DNA from: Ianthella basta | Lineage: Eukaryota > Porifera > Demospongiae > Verongiida > Ianthellidae | NCBI GenBank assembly: GCA_964019415.1 | Contig: OZ025890.1 | Coordinates: forward strand, 3,874,553-3,938,552 | Length of the DNA stretch: 64,000 bases | Direction: 5' to 3' | Shown: positions 41,384-59,400 of the stretch, in pieces | How the letters are laid out: every line of letters starts with the position of its first letter | Numbering within the stretch: the stretch's first letter is position 1 | Notes under the pieces: model-generated | The model's database searches: none | What the model was told of the DNA's origin: nothing | What the model saw: the letters and a program-made list of their open reading frames with translations, nothing else | Position numbers and translations under genes: made by a program

Positions 41384-41675
41384 CATTACTGCACACTTTA
41401 TTGGTGTTGGACCCTGTGTGTGTATGTGTTGCAGTTGTGCTTGTACAGAGTGTATTATTAATTATTGTATTATATGTGTACCCCTTCAGCGCAGTGATCA
41501 GTGGGGGATGTTTATAACTGGTACATTCTTTGCCGTGGTCAATGATAACATCTTAATATATGTACATTTAATTTGTCAGTCATACATTTCTACATGCAGT
41601 CAAATATAATAAAAACCCAAGAGGAGGGCACTCCTGCATGACGGCTTTGAGCAAGCACTTTTGCATGGACTCCAG
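41384..41675. other. Intergenic, convergent ZWILCH-LYRM9 3' flanks
   Basis: 3' UTR sequence with AATAAA at 41608-41613; nothing else seen. Confidence 0.6.
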
Positions 41676-42168
<493 letters not shown>

Positions 42169-42314
42169 TTCGCAACGTCTTTAACTAGGGGAATTCCCTT
42201 CCCACTCCGAGCTGTAAACTGTAAGTGGGCGTGTATCCCAAGCAAGGAACGTCGACTGCTGAATTTTGTAGCTTAATCTTCTTCGGTTGTACTCTGTGAG
42301 ACTAAGACGTTATC
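42169..42314. promoter_or_regulatory. Bidirectional promoter, LYRM9-NLR
   Basis: 146 bp between divergent start codons of a mitochondrial assembly gene and an immune-type receptor. Confidence 0.55.
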
Positions 42315-45300
42315 ATGAGCTCTACAGGTGCAAGACTTCGAACCGCTTGTGAGTCTACTGACACCGTGCGATTATTGAGAGTGGCTGGCTAGCTAGCTAA
42401 CCAGCTCGGTGGTCCATTTTGGACGAATTTGCGCACTTTCACGTGCCTGTTGTCTGCTGCATTGCTTCTACCAGCTGTCCAGCTCAGTTTCGCGTGACCC
42501 CTTTCCATCGCAGGTTACATTAACGAGGACTCTGAAGGAGACGCTGTTCTCTCGCAGGAAGTGCGCTGTAAGAAACTGAATGACTGAATGTTTTGGTTAC
42601 TGGACTCTGTTCTAGCTATCAGTTCCTTGTTGTGTCTATGGTTCTATTCACATTGCTCACGCACTGCTGCATGCTATCAACCAATAGACACTGTTTGCGT
42701 AAATCCTCTACTTCCCTTGCAGCTCGTAAGGACCATGCTGTTCTTTTGAGGAAGTATGTGAGCAGAAATTCAGCTGGCAAGGGAAGAGCAGTGCTAGAAT
42801 ACCTTGAATTTGATACAGTATCAATTGAAATGTGCTATGCCAACAACCCAAGGAATGAAGAAGAAGCTGTCCAATGTGGTCTACTAAAGTGGACAGGGAG
42901 TCATGATGCAACCTGGAAGGTGCTGGTTGGTGCCATGGGACAGGCAGGAATTGCAGTACAGTACATTGATAAGCTCAAGGAAGAGCTTCAGAAAGGTGCA
43001 CACACACGTATGTGTCTAATCTATGCATGTGTGCATGTAGCGCTGGTGAGGTGTCATGGTGACAATAATCCAACAACTACATAAGCTAGTACAAGAAAGT
43101 ACAAACAAGAGTGCCTTGGTGGCAGTTAACTAACTGCCCCTAAGATCAGTTCTGTCTCCCTTTCCATGCCATGAGGTGGTTGTGACATCAGCACATGATG
43201 TTCTGTGATGTGATGATGACACACCGCGCTACATGCATTTGTTTGCAACTCTGTGTGTGTGATTCCTCATAAAGTGGTCAACAGTGTTTTAATGTTCATC
43301 ATCATGTCATGTCATGAAGTATGGGGCCAATCCGAAGAAGGGATTTGTTGGGTTCGTACAAGCCCCCTTCCGGGATCTGTAGACCTATCCATTTTTAGGG
43401 TTCCAGATCTCTATTGAGGGACAGAAGCATTGTTTGTTGTAGTTTTACTGCTTTTTTCTGGCAGGCCAGTATATTTGTACGACCATTTTACACATGCAGT
43501 CTGCCAGTTTGTTGTGACATACATACATACATACATACATACATAACATACATACATTGGTTCAGTTAACCCTAGGAGAAGTATCTCCAGCAGTTCGTAT
43601 CATGCATTGCTGTCCAGAAGTCTTGCCGATCTTATCTCTGCATGCCATGCACAGTCCCTTGGGATGGTGTCTGGGTAAGTTTGCTTAGCCCCTATGCCAT
43701 GTCTGCCTTTTGCTTTGGGCTAGCTCCCACACGAGCAGTTGGCATGTAATTATATAAACTGGTTGTGGGGCATGGCTGCTCAGATGGGCATAGTGACCAA
43801 CAAATTTTATCTTCTTGGCTCGAAGATTCCCAGATTCTGGCTGAATGTTTTAATGCACTTGAGCATTGGTCTGGTGATCTTGCCACCCTGATCCCTAGAC
43901 CATACCTTAGTAGCCGGGTTGTGACATCATTGGGTGGAATTTTTTCCTTGATACATTTTCCCAGAATGTAGCCCCCTTTCCAAAAACCTGCATATATGCA
44001 TGGGTCTGAAGTCACAGAAATGACCCTGATGTGTATCTTGTGTTCCAAGTGTGAGAAAGATTATAAAGCGTGTTTCCTTTCATACATTGATTTGTAGTGG
44101 AGATTAGGGACAGAGAGAGAAGCTCTGACAAGAGAAGGGAGGTCAAGGTATCCTATGCATGCATGCAGCTACTAGACTGCATGTGTTTCTCTTATATACT
44201 CTTGCTATACACTGTGCAAGAACTGTGTAGTTATATAGAGTGTCTTCTGTCTCTCACATGGAGAAGTGAAGGAATGTCCTTTTGGGGGTGACCAGTTACG
44301 TCAACATGCACTCTATGAGTTTGGTACCTGTAGAGTCTCTTATTTTTAGAGGGTCCATTCTACCTTCATGTCAGTCAATGCATGTTGTCTCATATATTGA
44401 CTACATGTGTATTTGTCTCCTAGGACTATCTACTGACTTCCCTTGACCCCAGGTGCTCCTGAGGCTCGTTCCACTTATACTGTTCATTGTATGCACCCTG
44501 TGGCTCAGTGTGAGTGTACTATTACAGTATACACTAATGTATATACTGTGTGCATCCATGCATGTATGTATACTTCCTAATATCTGTATTTGTGTGTATG
44601 TCTTCTTGTGTATTGTATAGTGTCTACATACTATGGACCCACCCAACTCTGTATGTGACTTGCTCAAAGTAAGCGGCCCCTTTTCCTAGCTTCTCACATG
44701 CACCTAGCATGCTGCAGATATACATGCATGCATGCTCCTTCTTTGCACTGCATGCTGCATGTGTTGTAGCTAGTGGTGTGTGCATGTCATTGTGTTCCTT
44801 CCACTGTCTGTGCAGCCACCTGTGGAGTCAGTGGCTGTTTTCAGAGAGCGCCTTCAGAACAAGTATAACATGATACCTGTTGCTAGTAGCCTGAAGTATT
44901 TGAAGGTACCTGGTTATAAGTTTTTTCAACCTCTTATATATGAAGCTAGCAAGGTTATTCCTGACTATGGTGCAATGGAGAGACTTGAACATGGGCAAGA
45001 ACGAATAGCAGACTATGGTGAAGTCATGCAAGCAGCAAGTGGAGGTAAACTGGTCCTCCTAGAAGGTCCACCTGGTTCTGGTAAGAGTACGGTGTCTCGT
45101 CAACTGTGCAGGGACTGGGCTTTGTGCATGCACGGAAAATGGTTTGAGCTAGTGGTCCTTGTTCCACTGCGTGAGTTGAGAAAGAAGGAGAAAGTGAAGT
45201 TGGAGGACTTACTGAGGTTGGCTTATGGGAACTTACCAGATGGTGTTGTTGAGCACATTCAAGCAGTGGATGGGGAAAGAGTGCTCTTCATTCTGGAAGG

Positions 45301-48300
45301 GTATGATGAGATTAAATCACAGACAGATGGTACTACCATCTGTGATTGAAGGCCTGTTACGCAGATTTTCCCTTCAGCAGTCATCAGTGATAGTCACTTC
45401 TAGAGGCATTGCTGCTAAGAGCTTGTATGATGAACTGTACATAGACAAGCGCTTTGTAATCCAGGGCCTGAGGAAGGATGAGATACCACTGTTTGTGAGC
45501 TACTACTTTGGAGGTAATGTCTCAGAAGTGTGGTCCCTTATGGATAGACTTGATGCAGATCCCCGTTTGACTGCAGCGTGCAGCAACACACTGGCTTTGG
45601 CCATTGTATGTTATCTCCACAGCCAACAGGAAAATGTTTTTTCCACTATGACTGAGCTGTATGGACAATTTTTGGGATTCACTTTGAGAGAATTTCTTAA
45701 ATGTAACCCAGAACTTGTTGAATTTCCCAAAATTTTGCAGAAATACAATGAGGAGACATTCCTTCACGACCTTCCATCCATTTTGCATTCAGATTCACCC
45801 TTCAGTCATCTGGGTGCAGTAGCTAAGCTAGCTCTACATGGTATCCTTCAGGATACGTTTGTGTTTAAAACCATCAATGACATGGAGTCTCAGTTTCCTG
45901 AAGAATTTGATGGTTATGGTCTATTGGACTCCACTGTGATTGTTTTTGGGCAGGATACCAAGCTCTACAGATTGAATTTTATGCATTTGACCTTGCAGGA
46001 GTTCATGGCAGCTCTCCTTGTAGCCAGCTGGACACCAGATGAGCAGACAGCCTTCTGGAGGAAGCACTTTGTACTGCAGCATGATGGTCATATTATCCAT
46101 GAAAATCGTTTTTTGACAATGTTTACATTTTACTGTGGTTTCAGTGCACTCAAACTCAGAGGTGTCCAAGACCATCTTCTTCAGGAGGTGAACAATGTAT
46201 GGGGGTTAAGTACACAATTTGTCCAGACACTAGTGAGAATAGCAGTAGCAAGTGGCAACAAAGAATTTGTGTGCCGTCTGCTATCTCCTCTTGGCAAGAA
46301 GATCGAAGTAAACGTAAACAATATCCTTGACAGAACAGATGTTGCCTGGTGCCTCCATGCTTGCAAGGACAGCTTTGAGGAGCTGGTGGTGACATCCTAC
46401 TGGACTTCAGTTCATGCTGTGGCTGTTTTTCTCCACCAGTTGGAGCAGCTCACATCACTATTCATCCTTGAGCTGCCTAATTTGTTCTGTGACCTGTCAG
46501 AGTCAACATGTTCTGAAGGTACACTGCAGTGATGGTCATGCTCTTGTACATGTATATTGCCTGTTTTATCAGACAGCACAGTAGTGCTGTCTATGTAGGG
46601 ATGGTGCATGGTGGTTGTTTGTATAATTATGCTGTACTACAAACTAAAGGTACAACTACTCCTGAACAGAAGCAAGAACCAACAAAAGTAACCGCCTGCG
46701 AGGAAGGGATGTTGTACTAACCTTACTTCCAAGCGCAAGCATGCCCTTGTGTAGAAAGCGCCGCCACCTTTTTCTGTGTTTTATCTTCTTATAAAATGGT
46801 GCCAGATGTATACTATAGGGATGGTGCAAATGTATTCAAAGTCAGTGAATGTTAATGAGCTGCATGGGTTTAATTTTGTGTGGACCAGCTAGCCCCCTCT
46901 TTGCATGGACCAGGCCTCCTTCGTATTCCTACAGTTCTTCCGCCAGGTGGTTTGCCATGCCTTTTAGAGACATACTGCACTATTCCTGCATCTGCCCTTG
47001 TTTTTGGAGGAAACATTATCACACACCCTTTACTATATGAGGTAGCCTGCATGTGCAGGTACTGTATGCAATTATAAGCAGTATTGCTGACATTAATGGA
47101 AGACCTCTGTTAGTTGTTCATGTCTGTCACATGCAGATCTCCAGACCATTTCAAGATTTTGGAAGAAACAGACACATCTCAGAAGTTTGAAAATGAAGTG
47201 TAGAAAATCACTTGATTGCATTCCTCAAAGTAACCTGCGCCTTTACATACAAGAAATTACACTAACAGGTTGGTATAAAGTGCTAACTGACTCTCTTTGT
47301 GTCAATCCATTGCTCGTATTCACCCATAAAACTTTCAGGCATTGATGTGATACCTGACAAGTTGGTGTCTTTGTTGAAGGAGTTACCTTCTCTACAGACA
47401 CTAGTGCTGGAGTATTGTGCAACATATTATGTGAGTTGTCTTGATTGTATACACAGAAAACACTTATGTATGTAGAATGAGCACATTGTGTGCAAGTGCA
47501 TGTATATACTGTCCTACATATGTGCATTCACAGGGTGTTAAAAAAGAGGCTGAGGATCCTTCAACCATCGATGCTGTCACTGATGCTGTCAAGAAGCATC
47601 CCAACCTGGTACATTTGGGAGTGGATAGGGATTGCAGGGAACTCCTTTATATAGGACTGCAAAAGGGTGGGTTCCAGAAGGCAGGTGTGAGGGAGGTGGA
47701 TGCAATTAAGAGCCGGGGTTTTTGGAACTCAGGTCTACCTGCAACGATGAGCTCTAAGTGTGAGTGCATGCTTGTCTGTGTAAAGTCATGTAGTGGGTTG
47801 AGGTCATTGTGTATCTATTTATATGCATTCAGCTACCAAGAAAGAAATGGTCCTAGAGGACCTCATACCTGCAATGAAAAGAGGGTCACTAAATGTAGTG
47901 GGTGTTGTTCTGGAGACAAGCTCTAGTGTGGAGAGAATACTCCAAGTACTGCCACAGTCAAATGTTGAAGAGCTTGCAATTGAAATAGAGCATGATTATC
48001 GCTATTCAGAGGAGGTGAGTCCACTGTGTGCACATTTCCCATTCTGTAACAAATATACTGTTGCTTTCTTTGATTTGCAAGCTGAGGTGCACATCTCTGT
48101 ACTCAGTCCCACCTCAGTCTGGTAGCAGCCATCAGAGCAGGTTTGTCTGAGTCCAAGACACTGAAAAAGTTTAGGATGTCGCTGTCATTCAGTGATACCA
48201 TTCTCGTTCAGTCCATTCTAACAAGTGTTGCCAGTCCACTGGAGGAACTAATGCTGGATGGCTCTCATTGTGAGTGTAGACACTTGTGTGCACAGAGGGT

Positions 48301-49442
48301 GCCTCTACTGGTTGGGCGATGATTCATTACTCCCCCTACACACACACACACACACACACACACGTGTTGATCTGTAGTATTTAGTCTATTGACATGTTAT
48401 GTTTTCTCTGATGTGGTAGAGGCTTGTGTTGTAGTGTATGCTGTACGTGAACTTGAGAGTTGCTTAGCTTTCATGTAGCAATAGGGAAAAACAATTGTAT
48501 ATAGAATGTGCCAACTGCATCTGTTTGATTGTCTACCGACACCATGCGATAATTGGTCATGCATGCATGTACACTGACTGATAGGATCAAGTTGATGAAG
48601 TCTCCATTCACCTCAGCATGCATGCCGAAGGAAGCACCTGTACACAAAATAGGAATAATACAGATATACTTTCACAGTATTTATGCCTTTGTTTCTGATT
48701 GGGGGGTCTAGCTCCACTAAGTGGTCATATATATAATTATGTACCACTGGAGTTTGCAATTGCATCTTGGTTAAATATCGGTGTTGGTACAATATCATGT
48801 ACACGTGCATGCATGGGCATCATTGATGTTTGACCTCTGCAGGCCTTGCACCTGGTACAATGGCTGACTTTGTCAACCATTTGCAAACCATTTCTTTGAA
48901 AAAATTGTTCCTTGGGAGTGCTCATTGGTTAACCACATCTGACATAGCTGCACTGTTGGTTGGAGGCCTGGGACAGAGTGGAACACTGGAGGAATTGCGA
49001 ATCGGCACTCAGTGTAGTGAAACAGAGGTTTGAAATATTCTTGAAAGCATGCATGTCATGCATTTGTGGTATAGGCTGTGGAGTAGGCGTCAGTTTGTGT
49101 GTGCTGTGAAGTGGTCTACCAGGGTTGGGTTGTTTTAAATTGTGATGTCCCGTACCTTCTCTTGTGCACCTCCTGCAGGCATGCCAGGATGTCGAGGATG
49201 AAGACACTCTAAAGGCAGTGGAAACAGCTGTGAGGGAGAGTACATCTGTCAAAGAAATTGTTGTCTATTGCCATGGATTGAAATGGACCAATGTTGCCAC
49301 TGCCCTACTCAAAGGGGCAGCAGAAAACAAGTCATTAAGAGTGCTGGCTCTGAAGACACCTGACAACTTTCCTCCTCCCCAGGATATTGTTGATAAAGCC
49401 AAACAGATGAGGAGAGGGCTTAAGTTGTTAGTAGGCATATAG
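42315..49442 (+). CDS. NLR-type receptor: Death - NACHT - leucine-rich repeats (one frameshift)
   Basis: Thirteen exons: 42315-42348, 42514-42567, 42723-42995, 44098-44147, 44621-44668, 44816-46518, 47137-47268, 47339-47430, 47534-47759, 47833-48014, 48107-48269, 48843-49027, 49179-49442. Discounting one extra base in the NACHT exon, the frame closes at 1134 aa. Exon 3 is a Death-fold (CGLLKWTGSHDATWKVLVGA). The NACHT exon has Walker A GPPGSGKST, Walker B VLFILEGYDE and sensor-like SVIVTSRG, then winged-helix/HD-type sequence (LNFMHLTLQEFMAALL). The 3' exons are irregular LRRs (LPSLQTLVLEYC, SPLEELMLDG, SGTLEELRIG). NLRs sense danger or microbes and oligomerise through NACHT; Death recruits adaptors. 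The frame breaks near 45336. Confidence 0.88.
43517..43556. repeat. (ACAT)n microsatellite
   Basis: About ten ACAT units in NLR intron 3, next to unrecognised, possibly retroelement-derived sequence at 43560-43960. Confidence 0.9.
46805..47033. mobile_element. Solitary arm of the fold-back family in NLR intron
   Basis: Matches the arms of the element at 967-2264 (about 80% by eye; shared words GGGATGGTGCA, ATGTATTCAAAGTCAG, GGAGGAAACATT). It lies between the NACHT exon and the first LRR exon. Confidence 0.75.
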
Positions 49443-50180
49443 CTAGTGGTTAGTCAGCAGTTGATATAAATTACAGTATCATAACTAATTTGGAAAAGTT
49501 TTCTAATCATTTGTCTTGTAACTGTCGCAACTACACAAGGAGCCCATGCATGTGCATGCCAAACATGCATACAGCAATGTGCATTAATTGCAACGTACAG
49601 CATGCAGAGAGAGACATTCACTGCATGGTACGTACTGCCATCAACATCCATATAGCCTGGCCACATACAATGTCACGTGTACCAATAATCACCCCCTTAT
49701 ATATATAACTATATTAGCAGGAAAATATACATATTCTACAGTTATGATCTCTCCAGCCCATAGCCATGGAGGGTAATTGCATGCATACTTTATGCCTAGT
49801 TAACTATAACAGTGGTACCTATAGCTAGTTGCAATTATTGCATGATGCACTACTGCATGACGAATGTTGTACATGTCTGCATGCACATGTATATACAACT
49901 GGTGTAAACATATACTGGCAAGTCACGTCTTGTTACATACGTACATGACATTGCGGCACTAAAGTCATATATATGGAATAACATGTGCATTTTGCAAATA
50001 GTTTTGATCACATCTTGCAATTGACACCACTAGCTCTTCCCTTTTCTCACAATTTACATGCAGTCAATTCACCTGCCATGATTTTGTCTCTCTCACACTA
50101 GGTAAGGGAGCCTAAGGCAAAAATGCTCAACATTTATACAAGTTGTAGCAAGAACATTCTATAGTATTCAGTTGCACCTG
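49443..50180. other. Intergenic region between NLR and IQANK1 3' ends
   Basis: AT-rich, with many ATGCATG words; no gene recognised. Confidence 0.55.
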
Positions 50181-56299
<6,119 letters not shown>

Positions 56300-56432
56300 G
56301 TTTGGAATACTTCCAAAGATCGAACTGCAAAACTATTTCGGTAAAATAGCGGCCATTTTGCTTCGCACAAAAAATTCCTTTGAAGTAGGCCGACAGTTGT
56401 CATGGAGATGTTCATTTACAAGCATATGGAAT
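56300..56432. promoter_or_regulatory. Bidirectional promoter, IQANK1-coiled-coil gene
   Basis: 133 bp between divergent start codons. Contains a GCGGCCATTTTG element, a YY1-like core common at animal transcription starts. Confidence 0.55.
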
Positions 56433-59400
56433 ATGGCTTCCCCTTTGATTACTGCGAGTCGTCTTCCTGCTAAAGGCGATAATGGGACAAAGCCTTATCG
56501 CCCATCCAGCTCCAGAGGAATATATCTACCTCCCATCTCTTCGCAGAACTCGTCTAGTGAGCCCGCGCCGCATTCTGAGCCTGCAGAGGAGCGCCTAAGA
56601 CAGCAACTTCCTCCTGTGCAGGACAGACTGCATTCCGTCATGGGACAGCTTAATAACGAGGTGCACTGTAGAAGAATCCTGACCAGTCACACTGTGTAGC
56701 ATACATTGTGCACCTTTATTGCTACATTGAATTCATCCTTACTCCCTTTTAGCATGTAACAACTTGACAACTTGTATTTGTACACCTGGTACAGGTGAAT
56801 GAAGCAGAGTCAAAGCTAAAACATTTGCTGAGCACCACTTGGCAGGACAGTGAGTAGTACAGTTAATACAGTATGTATATCTACAACATATCCTTATCAT
56901 AATTAAATTAGTGCTTCTAATTGACTCTAATCTAAATGGGAATCACATGGTTGCATATTGGCAGCTGCAAATCTAAGTGGCTGAACTGTTTTACCTATGG
57001 CAACACCAGCAGTGTCACCGCTGACTGCCTGGTCTTTACATCAGTGACCTTGCCTGGTTCTCATCCCCCCCTCCCGCATTCAGTCCACCAGATGTTGTCT
57101 CTGCAAGCCAGCGACCACAAGAAAGACCTGACAGAGTTGACCCATGAACTGGATCAGACCAGGCAGGAGCTGGCAGAGGTGACACATAGGGAGAATGCTT
57201 TGGTACGGCAGCAGACTACTATGAGTGTTGAGATGGTAGCAGAGGGGAAGGCCCGCAAAGTGGCGGAAGAAGAGGTTTGTATGCTTGGGACCTTGTCACT
57301 TCACCTGAGTAACATTCCAGCATAATTTGGCCCATGCTTTAATCAGTATTGGGATTGGATGAAAGGGGCCCTGCTTTGTGTGTGCATGTGCATGTGCGTC
57401 TTGTGTTATCTTTATGTAGGTTAAGAGCTTGAAGCAAAAGATGTCATCTTTAGAAGAAAGACTACAGCTGTCTGCCTCTGATGCAGACAGCTTACAGAAG
57501 GATCACAGCAAAAACCTCACTGCCCTCAAACAACAAGGAGAGGAGCTGGAGAAGAAGCACAGAGAGCTGCAAGATAAGCTAACCAAGGCAAATGAGCGTA
57601 GTAGGAAGGCAAGAGCGGAGCTAGAAGCAGAGCAGGATGTGTCAGAGAAGCTGAGGAAGGAATTAGCAGATGTGGCAGCTCAAAAGGGCACAGAGACAAG
57701 AAAGAATGCCGTGGAGATATCACGGCTGAAGGTCTGTTCATCAATTGTAGTTCCTTCTGTGCTACTGTACACTAATCATGCATGTGTTAAATTCCGTGTG
57801 AGCATGTCTCACTGCATGAAGTTAGCTGTTTCCTACGCACATGTTACCAGCTATACATTGGTACAGCATGTCAGATAAATTGGGGGTGCTGTGAGCCTTC
57901 TTGCATCCTCATGTGTCTTGTGCAGAACCAGTTGTCTGTGGCTAACCAGTCTCTCTCAGAATCAAAAGCAGAAGTAGATAAACTTCTGACTCAGTTGAAG
58001 AACCAGAAGCAGTCTGAAGATGCTGTTATGGTCAGTGCAAAGAAGAAACATGCCACTGAAATTAGAGCGATGCAGCAGAAGGTTAGCATAATTATTACAT
58101 GGACTTTACTGTATGTACAGGGGCTTTTAAATCAGCTAGCAGAGAGTTACTATATGTATTCATGGCCCATGCAGTGAGATGTAAATTGGGCTTTGAGTGT
58201 CAATCTTGTATCCAGTCCCTATTCTCCTCGAGCTGACAATTGCACTATTGCGTGTGGAATAAGATTGCAGAGAAATAGGGGCTAGATGCAAACTATATTG
58301 TTGTCTGGCCTGGAGTGCCACCCTCCATCACTCTGTTGTTTGTGTTCAACCAGCCTTGCCCCAATGTGTGTTGTGTGCAGTCTCTGGTTATTGTCTGAGT
58401 CCTTGCATGATTGTAGTACTATTACCCATACACGCTGCATGCCAATTCAGATAGGATAGTTCACACCATTGAGATCTTGGCTGTGTGTAGAATATGGATG
58501 TGAGTGTAGCTGTACAGGTACAGATCCAGTGTATATTCCCCATACACACTCTGTATTGAACGTGTATGTATTGTCTGCACACATTGGCCCAATTACATGT
58601 GTTGTACCTGTTGGCTCCTAATAGCATTACACATATCTCTTATTTCACATACTTCCCATCCTTTGAAGGTTGAATGTGTAATGTCCATTTGATGGGTTAT
58701 ACGTTTATCACCCACGGAACAACCTAGTATATTAACATACACCCATTTAATAGACTATTAATGTACTCTCTATGTTTTGTGTACAAAGTATGTGTAGCTA
58801 TGGTATGCGTGGGCATTCTTGTCTTACCGGGTATGTAGGAGTTATGGTAGTCAATTTACCGTAGCCTTGGAGCTGTTGTGAGTCATGTCATCACATAGCA
58901 TTGCCAGCAATGTGTACGGAAATCCAAGCCATGTATACGTAGGTGTGGGAAAGCACACCTTATCCTGCTCTGTTGTATGGATTGACATCAGATGGGGCAG
59001 ATTGTACTAATGTGAAGTAGCAGCTGAGTGCACATATTGGCCAAAAAGAGCACTATTTGTGTCATACCCTCTCTCCTTTGTAATCCACTGATTTACATGA
59101 CTTGTTCAGTTTTCATTATTTAAGGCAAGAGGCTTTACACAGTGTGCAATAACTATGGTCAGACTGGAGAACACTGTGCAGTGTATATACAATATACATA
59201 TTAAGGTGCAGTTACTATACAGTTCATGTGAATTAAGGTATGAGTTTGGTTGTAGATAGTCAAACATAGCTTACTATCAAGGGTTCTTTGCTCTGGTCTG
59301 TAGTTAATACAAGCTCCACACTAGTGCTCCTTCATGTGAGGTCAGCTTGCTGTAGAAATTCTTGAAGGCTTCATACACCTGCTTGTGCAAATCCTTCTGG

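Noticed and set aside
43560..43960. Possible retroelement in NLR intron 3
   Set aside because: Composition and an adjacent (ACAT)n suggest it, but no protein motif could be read on either strand.
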